Shown in pieces: positions 21,037-31,100 of a stretch of DNA of 64,000 nt (position 1 is the first letter of the stretch; the number at the start of each line of letters is the position of its first letter). Made by a program: the position numbers and the translations under genes. The DNA comes from Dolichospermum sp. FACHB-1091 (GTDB lineage Bacteria; Cyanobacteriota; Cyanobacteriia; Cyanobacteriales; Nostocaceae). Location of the stretch: assembly GCF_014697585.1 (NCBI RefSeq), contig NZ_JACJSB010000001.1:1-64000 (forward strand). Direction: 5' to 3'. Under the pieces are notes generated by a model that saw only the letters and a list, made by a program, of their open reading frames with translations, made no database searches and was not told the DNA's origin.

Positions 21037-21699
21037 ATGACGAGCGAATTGGAGCGGTACTACAGAATCTTGGAATTAGAACCAGGGGCCACACTGGAAG
21101 AAATAAATCAGGCTTATAAAGATTTAGTGTTTGTTTGGCACCCAGACCGCCTCCCAAAAGATAATCCGCGTTTACAACACAAAGCCCACGAAAAACTGAA
21201 ATTATTGAATGTAGCTCGTGATAAACTACGCTCTTCACTAGATAAACAGCCAACTCCCTCTGACCCTCAAGGGACTCAACCACCATCTACTTATTCTTAC
21301 TCACCAAAAACAACCTATCAACAACCACAGCCAAATTCAGATTTGAGCGGTAAAGATTTTAGTCGCGCTAACTTGAGCAATCGGGATTTATCAGGAAGAA
21401 ATTTGAGTTATGCTAATTTAAGCGGTTCTAACCTAAGTGATACTTTTATGCACAAAGTCATTCTGAGAGGTGCGGATTTGTCAGAAGCCAATCTATTTAG
21501 AGCTAACTTACTTTTAGCGGATTTAAGAGAAGCCAATTTACGCTCGGCAAATTTGATTGGTGCGGATTTTAGCGGGGCTGATTTGCGGGGCGCTGATTTG
21601 ACAGGAGCAAGAATTCGTTCAGGCGATCGCTTGCTGGTAAAATTAATTGGTGCTAACTTAGCCGGAGCTATCATGCCAGATGGGACAATTCATGCCTAA
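21037..21699 (+). CDS. J-domain protein with pentapeptide repeats
   Basis: About 220 aa from the ATG at 21037. Residues 1-70 form a J domain (YYRILELEPGATLEEINQAYKDLVFVWHPDRLPKDN); the HPD motif that stimulates Hsp70 is intact. After a Pro/Thr/Gln linker, about 100 residues are pentapeptide repeats of A(D/N)Lxx type (ANLSNRDLSGRNLSYANLSG...). The pairing suggests a chaperone targeted by the right-handed beta-helix. A TTG 36 bases upstream is less likely as a start. Confidence 0.85.
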   Translation: MTSELERYYRILELEPGATLEEINQAYKDLVFVWHPDRLPKDNPRLQHKAHEKLKLLNVARDKLRSSLDKQPTPSDPQGTQPPSTYSYSPKTTYQQPQPNSDLSGKDFSRANLSNRDLSGRNLSYANLSGSNLSDTFMHKVILRGADLSEANLFRANLLLADLREANLRSANLIGADFSGADLRGADLTGARIRSGDRLLVKLIGANLAGAIMPDGTIHA

Positions 21700-21883
21700 A
21701 ATTAAATCTAGCGCGTAAAAAGCAAAGAAACCAAGTCAACCTACCGTTATAGATATGAATAGCCAGAAATAAAAAAGTTAACCTAATAGCCATTAGTTAA
21801 AAACTTGCATATTCCTGTACTATTTGATTATTAACTGGTAATTGTTAAAAATACTTTAATTTATTTTAGTTCTATTAAACATC

Positions 21884-22708
21884 ATGAATATTGCAATCAT
21901 CGGTTGTGGTTACGTAGGTTATGCAGTTGGCAAATATTGGCAGTCAAACAGTAATTTTGTGCTGACAGTCACCACAACTAGCCCAGAACGTATACCAGTT
22001 TTAGAAACAATTTCACCGAAAGTTATTGTCACTCCAGGTAATGATTTAGTAGGGTTAAAAGCCGTATTAAAAAATCAGAATGTTGTCTTGTTAAGTGTAG
22101 GAGCAAAAAACGCAGATTCCTATGAAGAAACCTATGTAGAAACTGCTAAAAATCTAGTTTCTCTACTTCCCAAATTCCCTAATGTTCGTCAAGTAATATA
22201 TACAGGTAGTTATTCAGTTTATGGAGATAGAAATGGCGTATGGGTAGACGAAGAAAGTCCACCCGCACCAGCTAATCGCAATTCTCAACTGTTGCGAAAA
22301 ACAGAAGACATATTATTATCAGCAAATAATGAAAATACCCGCGTGTGTATTCTCCGTTTAGGAGGTATTTATGGACCTGGTAGAGAATTGGTAAAAATAT
22401 TTGGTAGAGCCGCAGGAACAACCCGCGCTGGTAATGGAGAAGATATCACCAATTGGATTCACCTTGATGATATAGTTGGTACTATAGAATTTGCCCGTGA
22501 ACATCGCTTAGAAGGTATTTATAATCTTGTTGATGATAGTCATCTCACGAATAAAGAATTACTTGATAATCTGATGACAAAAAATAATTTACCTAATGTT
22601 ATTTGGGATGCAAATAATAAAAATATCCGCCCCTATAATGCCTGGGTATCCAATCAAAAACTTAAAGATGCCGGTTATCAATTCATTCATCCCCGTATCA
22701 TTTTTTAG
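21884..22708 (+). CDS. NAD(P)-dependent epimerase/dehydratase family protein
   Basis: A 274-aa extended short-chain dehydrogenase-like protein. The Rossmann motif is IIGCGYVGYAVGKYW (residues 4-18), a compact GxGxxG. The sequence YTGSYSVYGDRNGVWVDEESPP matches the active-site region of YeeZ-like epimerases, where the Ser-Tyr pair is present but the usual YxxxK is not obvious. NWIHLDDIVGTIEFA and GIYNLVDD are typical later motifs. Substrate unknown. The following hydrolase gene starts 36 bases later and may be co-transcribed. Confidence 0.8.
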   Translation: MNIAIIGCGYVGYAVGKYWQSNSNFVLTVTTTSPERIPVLETISPKVIVTPGNDLVGLKAVLKNQNVVLLSVGAKNADSYEETYVETAKNLVSLLPKFPNVRQVIYTGSYSVYGDRNGVWVDEESPPAPANRNSQLLRKTEDILLSANNENTRVCILRLGGIYGPGRELVKIFGRAAGTTRAGNGEDITNWIHLDDIVGTIEFAREHRLEGIYNLVDDSHLTNKELLDNLMTKNNLPNVIWDANNKNIRPYNAWVSNQKLKDAGYQFIHPRIIF

Positions 22709-22744
22709 CAATTCTTAAAGCTCCCCCTATAAAAACTTAAAATT

Positions 22745-23680
22745 ATGTCCTTATCTAAATCCAAAACAGCATCTCCTACCCAATATTATCTTTGGCAAAA
22801 TTACCGCTGTGCTTACGAAATTCATCAACCGCTCAATTCTCCAGCAACGGGTATTCCTTTACTGTTAATTCATCCCATAGGGGTAGGATTATCACGGCAA
22901 TTTTGGCAGCGATTCTGCCGAGAATGGTATGATAAAAATCACCAAAATCCTATTTACAATCCCGATTTACTGGGTTGTGGTGAAAGTGATATGCCACCTC
23001 TAGCACACAAACCAATTAACTGGGCAAAACAGTTACAATACTTCTTGCAAACTGTGGTCAAAAAACCTGTTATTATCGTAGTGCAAGGGGCTTTATTACC
23101 AGTTGCTATTGAATTAGTCAAACTGGAAAAAGAATTAATTGCTGGGTTAGTATTTTCTGATCCTACATCTTGGCCAGTAATTACTAAAAACGCCCCTAAA
23201 TGGCAACAAAATCTACTTTGGAGCATTTTTACATCCCCCATAGGTAATGCTTTTTTCCGCTATGCTCGCACCCGCAAATTTTTGTATTCTTTCTCCGTGG
23301 AAAAATTGTTTGCTGCTAGTGAAAATGTTGATGATGAATGGTTAAATATGCTAGAAGCAGATGCTAAAAATATCAATGGACGTTATGCAGTATTTGCTTT
23401 TTTAGCCAGGTTTTGGCAAAGAGACTACAGTAGTGATATTGCTGCAATTCCCTATCCTACATTGTTAGTTATGGGACAAAACTCTCTGGGTATTAGTAAA
23501 GAAAGCAAACAAGAAAGTCCAGATCAAAGATTAGCGCATTATCTCAATTGTGTATCTCAAAGTCAGGGAATAAAAATAACTGGGAAAAATGTTATGCCCT
23601 ATGAATCTACTCAGGCATTTGTTGAGGGAGTATCTCCGTTTATAATCAAACTCACAGAATCAAATTTTGAGAATCATTAA
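22745..23680 (+). CDS. Alpha/beta-hydrolase fold protein, probably non-catalytic
   Basis: A 311-aa protein with hydrolase-fold landmarks: the oxyanion loop LLLIHPIGVGLSRQFW (residues ~37-52), PDLLGCGESDMPP (about 77) and a late Asp/His region. The nucleophile elbow, expected as G-x-S-x-G, reads VVQGALLPVAIEL, with no serine. It may therefore have lost hydrolase activity and act as a binding protein, or be a lineage with a different nucleophile. It follows the epimerase gene closely. Confidence 0.75.
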   Translation: MSLSKSKTASPTQYYLWQNYRCAYEIHQPLNSPATGIPLLLIHPIGVGLSRQFWQRFCREWYDKNHQNPIYNPDLLGCGESDMPPLAHKPINWAKQLQYFLQTVVKKPVIIVVQGALLPVAIELVKLEKELIAGLVFSDPTSWPVITKNAPKWQQNLLWSIFTSPIGNAFFRYARTRKFLYSFSVEKLFAASENVDDEWLNMLEADAKNINGRYAVFAFLARFWQRDYSSDIAAIPYPTLLVMGQNSLGISKESKQESPDQRLAHYLNCVSQSQGIKITGKNVMPYESTQAFVEGVSPFIIKLTESNFENH

Positions 23681-23711
23681 CCGCAGATTAACGCAGATTA
23701 ACGCAGATTAA
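23679..23711. repeat. Tandem 12-base repeat
   Basis: Three units of the form ACCGCAGATTA/ACGCAGATTA directly follow the hydrolase stop codon. This is a common dispersed repeat in filamentous cyanobacteria. Confidence 0.7.
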
Positions 23712-23771
23712 AACTGATAAATTACAGCAGTTTCCGATATTATGAAGTACAGATATTAATAATAAAACTCT

Positions 23772-23805
23772 TGTGGTGCGGGCAAGATGCCCGCACAAGG
23801 TGTAC
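23772..23805. terminator. Palindromic repeat GTGCGGGC...GCCCGCAC
   Basis: GTGCGGGC and GCCCGCAC pair around AAGAT. It lies between the convergent hydrolase and bestrophin-like genes and may terminate both. Flanking TTACAGCAGTTTCCGAT is present on both sides (near 23723 and 23830), a direct repeat of about 17 bases. Confidence 0.6.
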
Positions 23806-23851
23806 CTCAATCAAAGCTAATTGCTGTAAATTACAGCAGTTTCCGATCTGA

Positions 23852-24745
23852 TTATAATTTTTGCACACTAGGAGTTAAGCTGATGATATCATCAATATTT
23901 CGTTTCATGGTTTGGCAAATTGCGTCTAAAGGTAAGTCATTTTCATCATAACCAAAGGGGTTTTCAATTTCTAAACCAATGGCTTCAATACCAAATAAGG
24001 TAAAACTGACTAAAGCAGAAATTAACCCAGTCCACCAACCCAAACTCTCTACTATTTGAAATGGCAAAAGGAAGCAGTATAAAAACAATAATTGTTTGAG
24101 GTGAATAGCATAAGCTAGGGGCATGGGTGTTTTTAAAATTCGTTCACAGGCACCTAAATTATCTACCAAAATATTCAACAATTCTTGCAAAGAAGCCATT
24201 TGATAACTATTGAGACAATTACGATTATACTGCTGTTGTAAATAATCACTAATCCAAAAAGCAATTTCTAAAGGAGGATTATTCATAATCTTTAATTTGA
24301 TATATTTAGATTCGGGTATTAATGCTTCTAAATCACTATTGATAGGTTCACTTCGTAAATGCAATTTTGTCGCTATTCCAAAAGCTGCAAGTAGGTTTAA
24401 AGCATCAATTTTATTATCTTTATCTCTCAATTCTTTTTCATCAACACATACCCAGATTTGTCGGGCTAAATTGCGGATAGTATTAACCATTGAACCCCAG
24501 CATTTTCTTCCTTCCCAAAAACGTTCATAAGCTGTATTAGTCCGAAATACTAATAACAAACCTAAGACTATACTGGGAATAACACTAGCTAAAATAGGTT
24601 GAGAAACAGGGATATGAGCATGATACAGTAGAGAAATTAATACTCCAAATGCCCCAGATAGAATCACCTGTTGGTAAATAGAATAAATTACTGAACCTTT
24701 GATTTGTAAAGCAGTTTTAAACCATTGAGATTTGGTAATTATCAT
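23852..24745 (-). CDS. Bestrophin-like/UPF0187 membrane protein
   Basis: About 297 aa from the ATG at 24745 (MIITKSQWFKTAL). It belongs to the UPF0187/YneE bestrophin-like group: two N-terminal TMs, the conserved RTNTAYERFWEGRKCWGSMVNTIRNLARQ segment (about residues 70-100), a LPMPLAYAIHLKQLLFLYCFLLPF-like stretch, and the end IENPFGYDENDLPLD. Family members act as anion channels; in some photosynthetic organisms they adjust membrane potential or bicarbonate supply. Single gene, divergent from the oxoprolinase gene. Confidence 0.88.
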   Translation of the reverse strand: MIITKSQWFKTALQIKGSVIYSIYQQVILSGAFGVLISLLYHAHIPVSQPILASVIPSIVLGLLLVFRTNTAYERFWEGRKCWGSMVNTIRNLARQIWVCVDEKELRDKDNKIDALNLLAAFGIATKLHLRSEPINSDLEALIPESKYIKLKIMNNPPLEIAFWISDYLQQQYNRNCLNSYQMASLQELLNILVDNLGACERILKTPMPLAYAIHLKQLLFLYCFLLPFQIVESLGWWTGLISALVSFTLFGIEAIGLEIENPFGYDENDLPLDAICQTMKRNIDDIISLTPSVQKL

Positions 24746-24861
24746 AAAATTTTCCAGTAGATGTAATCTGAGATATAATATACAAAATATCGGCAAACCT
24801 GGCAATACTTAATTAACAGGGTTCTCCAAATTTATAACTATTGACAGAGGTGTAATCTACA

Positions 24862-27800
24862 ATGAATTGGGAATTTTGGATTGATAGGGGTGGTACGTTT
24901 ACTGATATTGTCGCCAAAAGCCCAGACGGTAAGCTACAAATTCATAAGCTATTATCCGAAAATCCCGAACGGTACACCGATGCCGCAATAGAGGGAATTA
25001 GGCAAATTTTAGGCATTTCTGATTACGAGGCTATTCCTAGTCAAGAAATCGCAGTTGTTAAAATGGGAACAACAGTAGCCACAAATGCTCTCCTGGAAAA
25101 AAAGGGAGATAGAACTGTTTTAATTATCACTAAGGGGTTTGCAGACGCTTTAAGAATTGGGTATCAAAACCGTCCTGATATTTTTGCTCGGCAAATTATT
25201 TTACCAGAAATGTTGTATGAGCAGGTGATTGAAGTAGAAGAACGTTACAATGCTCAAGGTGAGATATTAATTAACTTAAATTTAGATAGTGTTCATCTAC
25301 AACTACAAACAGCTTACAATAATGGCATTCATTCCTGTGCAATTGTTTTTATGCACGGTTATCGCTACACTAACCATGAAAAACAGGTTGCTAACCTCGC
25401 CAAAAACATCGGCTTTACTCAAGTTTCAGTATCTCATGAAGTTACCCCGTTAATGAAGTTAGTTAGTCGGGGTGATACAACGGTAGTAGATGCTTATTTA
25501 TCCCCGATTTTACGAAGATATGTCAATCAAGTAGCCAGTCAGTTGGGAGAAAATGTCACCCTCCAGTTTATGCAATCTCACGGGGGTTTAACTGACGCGG
25601 AAACATTTCAAGGTAAAGATAGTATCTTATCAGGTCCTGCGGGGGGAATTGTCGGGGCGGTGCAAACTAGCATCCTAGCAGGATTTAATAAAATTATCAG
25701 TTTTGATATGGGTGGTACATCTACGGATGTTGCCCATTATAATGGTGAATATGAACGCACATTAGAAGCGGAAGTGGCTGGGGTGAGATTCCGCACACCA
25801 ATGATGGCTATTCATACAGTTGCAGCGGGTGGTGGCTCAATTTTACATTTCGATGGTTCTCGCTATCGCGTCGGACCAGAATCCGCTGGTGCAAATCCTG
25901 GACCGGCTTCCTACTCTAAAGGTGGACCACTGACAGTTACAGATTGTAATGTGATGGTGGGTAAGTTGCAACCCGCTTTTTTTCCCCAGGTATTTGGTAG
26001 AGAAGCAAATTTACCATTAGATGTAGAAATTGTCAAGGGTAAATTTGCGGAATTAAGAGCAGAAATTGGTGATCATCGCCCAGCGGAGGAAGTAGCCACA
26101 GGTTTTCTGACCATAGCTGTTGATAAAATGGCCAATGCAATTAAGAAAATCTCGCTCCAACGTGGTTATGATATATCCGAATATACTTTATGCTGTTTTG
26201 GTGGTGCCGGTGGACAACACGCTTGTTTAATTGCTGACGCTTTAGGGATGAAACAGGTATTGATTCATCCCTATTCTGGGGTTTTATCTGCTTATGGGAT
26301 GGGTTTAGCAGATGTTAGAGTCTTAAAGGACAAAGCTATTGAAGCGGTTTTAGAATTAAAATTGTTATCAGATTTGAAAGCAGTATTCGCAGAATTAGCA
26401 GCAGCGGGGAAAAAAGAATTAAACCGCCAAAATCCTGGTAATGTGGAGATTTTATTGTATAAAAAACTGCATTTAAGATATGAAGGAACAGACGCGCCTT
26501 TAGTGGTAGATTTCGCTGATTTAGAAGCAATAGAGGATCAATTTGCAGAATTACACCGTCAGCGTTATGGCTTTATTGTCCCGGAAAAGCGGTTAATTGT
26601 GGAGGCGGTAACGGTAGAATTAGTATTACATCATCATCGCCAAACTGTCACCGTAATTTCACGAATAAATGATAATTTACCTGTTGCGGAGACAACCGTA
26701 CAAATGTTTACGGCTGGAAAATGGTGGAATACTCCAGTTTATCGTCGGGAGAATTTACAACCGGGGGACTGTATTTTAGGTCCTGCAATTATTGTAGAAG
26801 CGACAGGTACAAATATTATTGAACCTAACTGGAAAGCGGAATTAACTAATATTCAGAATTTGATATTAAAGCATAATGGAAATGCTCGATCTTTAATCAA
26901 AAATTCACAATCTAAAATCCAAAATCGTCAAGACGCGGTTATGTTGGAAATTTTTAATAATTTGTTTCGAGCGATCGCTGAACAAATGGGTATAACATTA
27001 CAAAATACCAGTTCCTCTGTCAATATTAAAGAAAGACTTGATTTTTCCTGTGCAATTTTCGATCATCATGGACAATTGGTAGCAAATGCGCCGCATATTC
27101 CTGTCCATTTAGGTTCTATGAGTGAAAGTGTTCAAGCTTTGATTTCCACTCATGAAAATAATATTAAACCGGGTGATGTTTTTGCTGCTAATAATCCCTA
27201 CAATGGGGGAACACACCTTCCAGATATTACAGTTATTACTCCTGTATTTCTCAATGCTAATTTTCCCATTTTTTATGTTGCTTCCCGGGGACATCATGCA
27301 GATATTGGTGGAATAACTCCTGGTTCTATGCCACCTTATAGTACAAATATAGCAGAAGAAGGAATTTTATTAGATAATTTTCAACTAGTTAATTCTGGGA
27401 TTTTCTGTGAACAAGAATTAATTAATTTACTCAGCAGTGAACCTTACCCAGCTAGGAATATTTCTCAAAATATCGCCGATTTAAAAGCGCAAATTGCAGC
27501 GAATCAAATCGGTGTTCAAGAACTTCTAAAAATGGTAGAACACTATAGTTTAGAAACTGTCCAAGCTTATATGGGTTTTGTCCAAGACAATGGGGAAGAA
27601 TCTGTTCGTCGAGTCATTGAAGTTTTAAAAAACGGTAGTTTTAGTTATGCTTTAGATGATGGAAGTATGATTAAAGTAGAAATTACCATTGATAAAAACT
27701 CCAGAAATGCCAAAATAGACTTTACTGGTACTTCACCACAATTAAATAATAACTTTAATGCACCTTCAGCAGTATGTAAAGCAGCAGTTTTATATGTTTT

Positions 27801-28455
27801 TCGCACCTTAGTAAATGACGATATTCCTTTAAATGCAGGATGTATGAAACCTTTAGAAGTTATTATTCCTGAAGGTTGTATGTTAAACCCCTCCTATCCC
27901 GCTGCGGTAGTTGGGGGAAACGTGGAAACTTCCCAAGCAATTACCGATACTTTATATGGGGCTTTAGGTGTGTTAGCAGCTTCCCAAGGAACGATGAATA
28001 ATTTCACTTTTGGAAATGAAAAATATCAATATTATGAAACTATTTGCGGTGGTTCTGGTGCGGGTGCAAATTTTGATGGAACAGACGCAGTTCATACTCA
28101 CATGACTAATTCTAGATTAACAGATCCCGAAGTTTTAGAATGGCGTTTTCCTGTGATTTTAGAAAGTTTTGCAATTCGTCAACATAGTGGTGGTCAAGGT
28201 CAATATCACGGTGGAAATGGTGTAATTCGGCGGTTACGATTTTTAGAAAATATGACAGCAGGAATTTTAGCAAATCATCGCATTATTCCCCCATTTGGTT
28301 TATGTGGTGGAGAAGCAGGTATAGTAGGTAAAAATTATGTAGAAAGAAATAACGGAACTGTGGAGAAATTAGCAAGCAAAGCCGTGGTAGAAATGAATCC
28401 TGGAGATATATTTGTGATTGAAACTCCTGGTGGTGGAGGCTACAGCCAGTTGTGA
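24862..28455 (+). CDS. oplAH: 5-oxoprolinase/hydantoinase, fused A and B domains
   Basis: A 1197-aa ATP-dependent enzyme that opens 5-oxoproline (or a hydantoin) to glutamate. The first ~680 residues are HyuA-like ([11 protein letters not shown] near the start, [15 protein letters not shown], then [14 protein letters not shown]). The last ~510 residues are HyuB-like ([44 protein letters not shown], and a Gly-rich end [15 protein letters not shown]). Such full-length fusions are typical of eukaryotic and cyanobacterial OplAH. A low-complexity linker at about 675-690 ([10 protein letters not shown]) joins the halves. Confidence 0.92.
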   Translation: MNWEFWIDRGGTFTDIVAKSPDGKLQIHKLLSENPERYTDAAIEGIRQILGISDYEAIPSQEIAVVKMGTTVATNALLEKKGDRTVLIITKGFADALRIGYQNRPDIFARQIILPEMLYEQVIEVEERYNAQGEILINLNLDSVHLQLQTAYNNGIHSCAIVFMHGYRYTNHEKQVANLAKNIGFTQVSVSHEVTPLMKLVSRGDTTVVDAYLSPILRRYVNQVASQLGENVTLQFMQSHGGLTDAETFQGKDSILSGPAGGIVGAVQTSILAGFNKIISFDMGGTSTDVAHYNGEYERTLEAEVAGVRFRTPMMAIHTVAAGGGSILHFDGSRYRVGPESAGANPGPASYSKGGPLTVTDCNVMVGKLQPAFFPQVFGREANLPLDVEIVKGKFAELRAEIGDHRPAEEVATGFLTIAVDKMANAIKKISLQRGYDISEYTLCCFGGAGGQHACLIADALGMKQVLIHPYSGVLSAYGMGLADVRVLKDKAIEAVLELKLLSDLKAVFAELAAAGKKELNRQNPGNVEILLYKKLHLRYEGTDAPLVVDFADLEAIEDQFAELHRQRYGFIVPEKRLIVEAVTVELVLHHHRQTVTVISRINDNLPVAETTVQMFTAGKWWNTPVYRRENLQPGDCILGPAIIVEATGTNIIEPNWKAELTNIQNLILKHNGNARSLIKNSQSKIQNRQDAVMLEIFNNLFRAIAEQMGITLQNTSSSVNIKERLDFSCAIFDHHGQLVANAPHIPVHLGSMSESVQALISTHENNIKPGDVFAANNPYNGGTHLPDITVITPVFLNANFPIFYVASRGHHADIGGITPGSMPPYSTNIAEEGILLDNFQLVNSGIFCEQELINLLSSEPYPARNISQNIADLKAQIAANQIGVQELLKMVEHYSLETVQAYMGFVQDNGEESVRRVIEVLKNGSFSYALDDGSMIKVEITIDKNSRNAKIDFTGTSPQLNNNFNAPSAVCKAAVLYVFRTLVNDDIPLNAGCMKPLEVIIPEGCMLNPSYPAAVVGGNVETSQAITDTLYGALGVLAASQGTMNNFTFGNEKYQYYETICGGSGAGANFDGTDAVHTHMTNSRLTDPEVLEWRFPVILESFAIRQHSGGQGQYHGGNGVIRRLRFLENMTAGILANHRIIPPFGLCGGEAGIVGKNYVERNNGTVEKLASKAVVEMNPGDIFVIETPGGGGYSQL

Positions 28456-28490
28456 TGGGGTGAATTTTCATTGATAACGTAGTAGAATAG

Positions 28491-29369
28491 GTGACAGATA
28501 AGTTGTACGGAAGAGAGGACGGGAAATTGGAAGAACTCAGGACAGTATTAGAATTAGCCACCGAAGAAGAATTACAGGACTTGACAGCAATTCTGTTTAG
28601 TCGCAAATTTAACCCCTTAGATTATGTTCACACCCCCGAACCCATTACAGTACAAAGCCAAGACCGTCAAGCGTGGTTAGACGCTATCGAGAACCGTTTT
28701 CGTTTTTTAGCCGCCGACGGGATCACGGTATTACGGGGGAAGACTGGTAAAGTAACTTACAGACAAGCCCTGATTCAAGTCTGTAAATATCTGAAAATTC
28801 ACTATGATCAAAATTTAACAACAGTTGATTTAGAAGCAGAAGTATTTTTACATTTGTTAGGAAAGGTTTGGAAACAACTACCAAAAACAGAAAAGCAGCA
28901 ACTAACTATTAATTTGCAACGTCAGTTAGTAGAATCGAACTTAAAACAACCATTACCATTATCATTGCACCATGATCCTTTAGGATTAATATTTAAAGGT
29001 GGTAGCGCCTTGGCTGTAACTTCTGTAATTCAACCCTTTGTACTGCAAACTATCGCCCGTGAATTTGCTGTTCATTTTGCTACCTATCAAGTAGCTAAAC
29101 AAGCAGCAATTACAGGTACAGGACTAGCGACTAAACAGTTTCAAAATCATGTAGCTTTGCAAATGTCTCGACGGGGTATGACCATGAGCGCAGCCCGTTA
29201 TAGTGCAGTTCGTAGTGTATTTGCTTTTATCGGTCCAATGATGTGGGCTTGGTTTTTTGCTGATTTAGGTTGGAAAGCGATCGCTACAAACTATGGCAGA
29301 ATAATTCCTACAGTGTTTACCCTCGCCCAAATTCGTCTTACCCGTACAGAATGCTGGGAAATAGCTTAA
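28491..29369 (+). CDS. YaaW/UPF0174 family protein
   Basis: A 292-aa protein starting at GTG. The opening (LEELRTVLELATEEELQDLTAILFSRKFNPLDY) and the later Gly/Ala-rich hydrophobic segment (residues ~170-260) fit the YaaW (UPF0174) family, whose role is unknown. It lies 36 bases after the oxoprolinase stop. Its end overlaps the next gene by 19 bases. Confidence 0.75.
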   Translation: MTDKLYGREDGKLEELRTVLELATEEELQDLTAILFSRKFNPLDYVHTPEPITVQSQDRQAWLDAIENRFRFLAADGITVLRGKTGKVTYRQALIQVCKYLKIHYDQNLTTVDLEAEVFLHLLGKVWKQLPKTEKQQLTINLQRQLVESNLKQPLPLSLHHDPLGLIFKGGSALAVTSVIQPFVLQTIAREFAVHFATYQVAKQAAITGTGLATKQFQNHVALQMSRRGMTMSAARYSAVRSVFAFIGPMMWAWFFADLGWKAIATNYGRIIPTVFTLAQIRLTRTECWEIA

Positions 29370-30646
29370 AAAAAACCTTTTATCATCCGAATTTCCGCTT
29401 ACAAACTCCTGGGAATTGGCTGCAATTTGGACTAATATCTTTCCCCCTGAGTCCATTTTTAGGGGGTATTTCCATAGCTGTAGCTTCATTACTAACTTGG
29501 CGCAAACAATACCATATCATTCGCCAGTATCCAATTCACCAGGGATTTGCTATTTTGAGTATTTTACTACTCATTAGCACCGGATTTGCTGCTCACAAAC
29601 TAGATGCTTTTTTAGGTTTATTCAACTTAATACCCTTCTTTTTCTTTTTTGCAGGACTAACTTCCCTCATACAAACACCTACCCAATTAAGACAAATATC
29701 CTGGATAATGGTATTTGGTTCTATACCTATTTTAATCATAGGATTTGGGCAATTATTTCTGAATTGGAACTTTAAATTTCAGGTTTTATGGATTGTTTTT
29801 GATTGGATAGTTGCACCAGGAGGATTACCACAAGGACGCATGGCTTCTAACTTTATGCACGCTAATACTTTAGCCGCATATTTAGTAACTATTTTGATTT
29901 TAGGTTTAGGTTTATGGCTAGAAAACTATCAGAAACTCAAACAAAAAAATCCCCTAATCATCTTTTTAACAATCACAGTATTTGCTAACCTTATCGCCTT
30001 GATTTTAACTAATTCTCGCAATGGCTGGTTCATAGCTATTTTTGCTTGTTTAGCTTATGCTTTATATCAAGGTTGGCGATTAATTGTTGGTGCTGTTGTC
30101 AGTATTACCAGTTGTTTTTTATTAGCAGCTTTTGCACCTTCACCCATAGCAGAATTTTTCCGTAAATTCGTTCCCTATGGAATTTGGGCGCGGTTAAATG
30201 ATGATATGTTTCCTGATAGACCGATAGCATTAATGAGAAAAACCCAATGGGAATTTGCTTTAAATTTAACCCAAAAACACCCCTTAACTGGTTCAGGTTT
30301 ACGCAGTTTTAATGAACTGTATAAAACCCAGATGCAAATTGATATAAATCATCCCCATAACCTCTTTTTAATGTTATCAGCAGAAACAGGTCTAATTACC
30401 ACCTTATTATTTTGTGGGTTACTAATTTGGATATTAATTACAGCTAGTCAACTTTTATGGAACTCCCAAACCATAGAACCAAAAAATCGCCTCATCTTTT
30501 TTAGTTATTTAATTACATTTATCAGCTGGATATTATTTAATACCGTTGATATCACTATCTTTGATATTCGGTTAAATACCCTGGCTTGGATATTTCTAGC
30601 TGCATTGTGTGGAGTTATGTACCAATATCAATCACATCATAAGTAG
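29351..30646 (+). CDS. O-antigen ligase/polymerase-like membrane protein
   Basis: A 431-aa protein with about ten TM segments and the O-antigen ligase (Wzy/WaaL) pattern: a long periplasmic loop near residues 275-330 followed by GSGLRSFNELYKTQMQIDINHPHNLFL, where the HPHN motif is typical of the family. Probably polymerises or attaches surface polysaccharide. The ATG at 29351 lies inside the end of the YaaW-like gene, suggesting translational coupling. Its stop codon TAG (30644-30646) is formed by the terminus of an inserted inverted-repeat element, so the native C-terminus may have been altered. Confidence 0.82.
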   Translation: MLGNSLKKTFYHPNFRLQTPGNWLQFGLISFPLSPFLGGISIAVASLLTWRKQYHIIRQYPIHQGFAILSILLLISTGFAAHKLDAFLGLFNLIPFFFFFAGLTSLIQTPTQLRQISWIMVFGSIPILIIGFGQLFLNWNFKFQVLWIVFDWIVAPGGLPQGRMASNFMHANTLAAYLVTILILGLGLWLENYQKLKQKNPLIIFLTITVFANLIALILTNSRNGWFIAIFACLAYALYQGWRLIVGAVVSITSCFLLAAFAPSPIAEFFRKFVPYGIWARLNDDMFPDRPIALMRKTQWEFALNLTQKHPLTGSGLRSFNELYKTQMQIDINHPHNLFLMLSAETGLITTLLFCGLLIWILITASQLLWNSQTIEPKNRLIFFSYLITFISWILFNTVDITIFDIRLNTLAWIFLAALCGVMYQYQSHHK

Positions 30647-30901
30647 GTTGGCGTTAAAAATTGTCGTTATGACAAGGGAAGAGGGAACTCTTAACTGGGA
30701 ACTCTTAACTGGGAACAGGGAAGAGGTTTTAGGCCACTTTACTTTTCGTTACTTACAGCGATTTTCGGGTAAATGAACCACATTTTATATCTCACGCAAA
30801 GGCGCAAAGACGCAAAGGAAGAAAGGAATAGAAAAATTAGCGTGTGGTACAAATACATGAAAACTGCTGTATGTTGGTTTTTTTCCGTTAACCTACTTAA
30901 A
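30640..30901. mobile_element. MITE-like element, copy 1 (AAGTAGGTT ends)
   Basis: The left end AAGTAGGTTGGCGTTAAAAA (from 30641) and the right end, whose reverse complement is AAGTAGGTTAACGGAAAAAA (ending near 30899), form an imperfect 20-bp terminal inverted repeat. The left 110 bases match the copy at 43663-43793 closely. This copy carries an extra ~120 bases in its right half. It contains no gene. Confidence 0.65.
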
Positions 30902-31063
30902 TTCAGAGATAATTAAAACTGACAACAGCATTAATGTATTTAATTACACCACACCCTGACTACCTTCTTCCTTCGCGCCTTTTCTACTTTGCGCCTTTGC
31001 GCGAAACAATTCGTTCTGTTAATTAACCCTATAAACCGTGGTTCATTCACCTGAAAATCACTG
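30757..31063. repeat. Large inverted repeat overlapping MITE copy 1
   Basis: CAGCGATTTTCGGG...TGAACCAC (30757-30782) and its near-complement GTGGTTCATTCACC...ATCACTG (31037-31062) bound about 300 bases. Internal segments are also mutually inverted (CGCAAAGGCGCAAAGACGC versus GCGCCTTTGCGCG). It is probably an independent dispersed repeat inserted in or beside the MITE. No coding capacity. Confidence 0.5.
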
Positions 31064-31100
31064 GAATTAGTAAAATAAAAAAGTTCGTAATTAAAACCCT

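Noticed and set aside
21408-21674. 88-aa minus-strand ORF with KSAPLKSAP repeats
   Set aside because: Antisense of the pentapeptide repeats of the J-domain gene.
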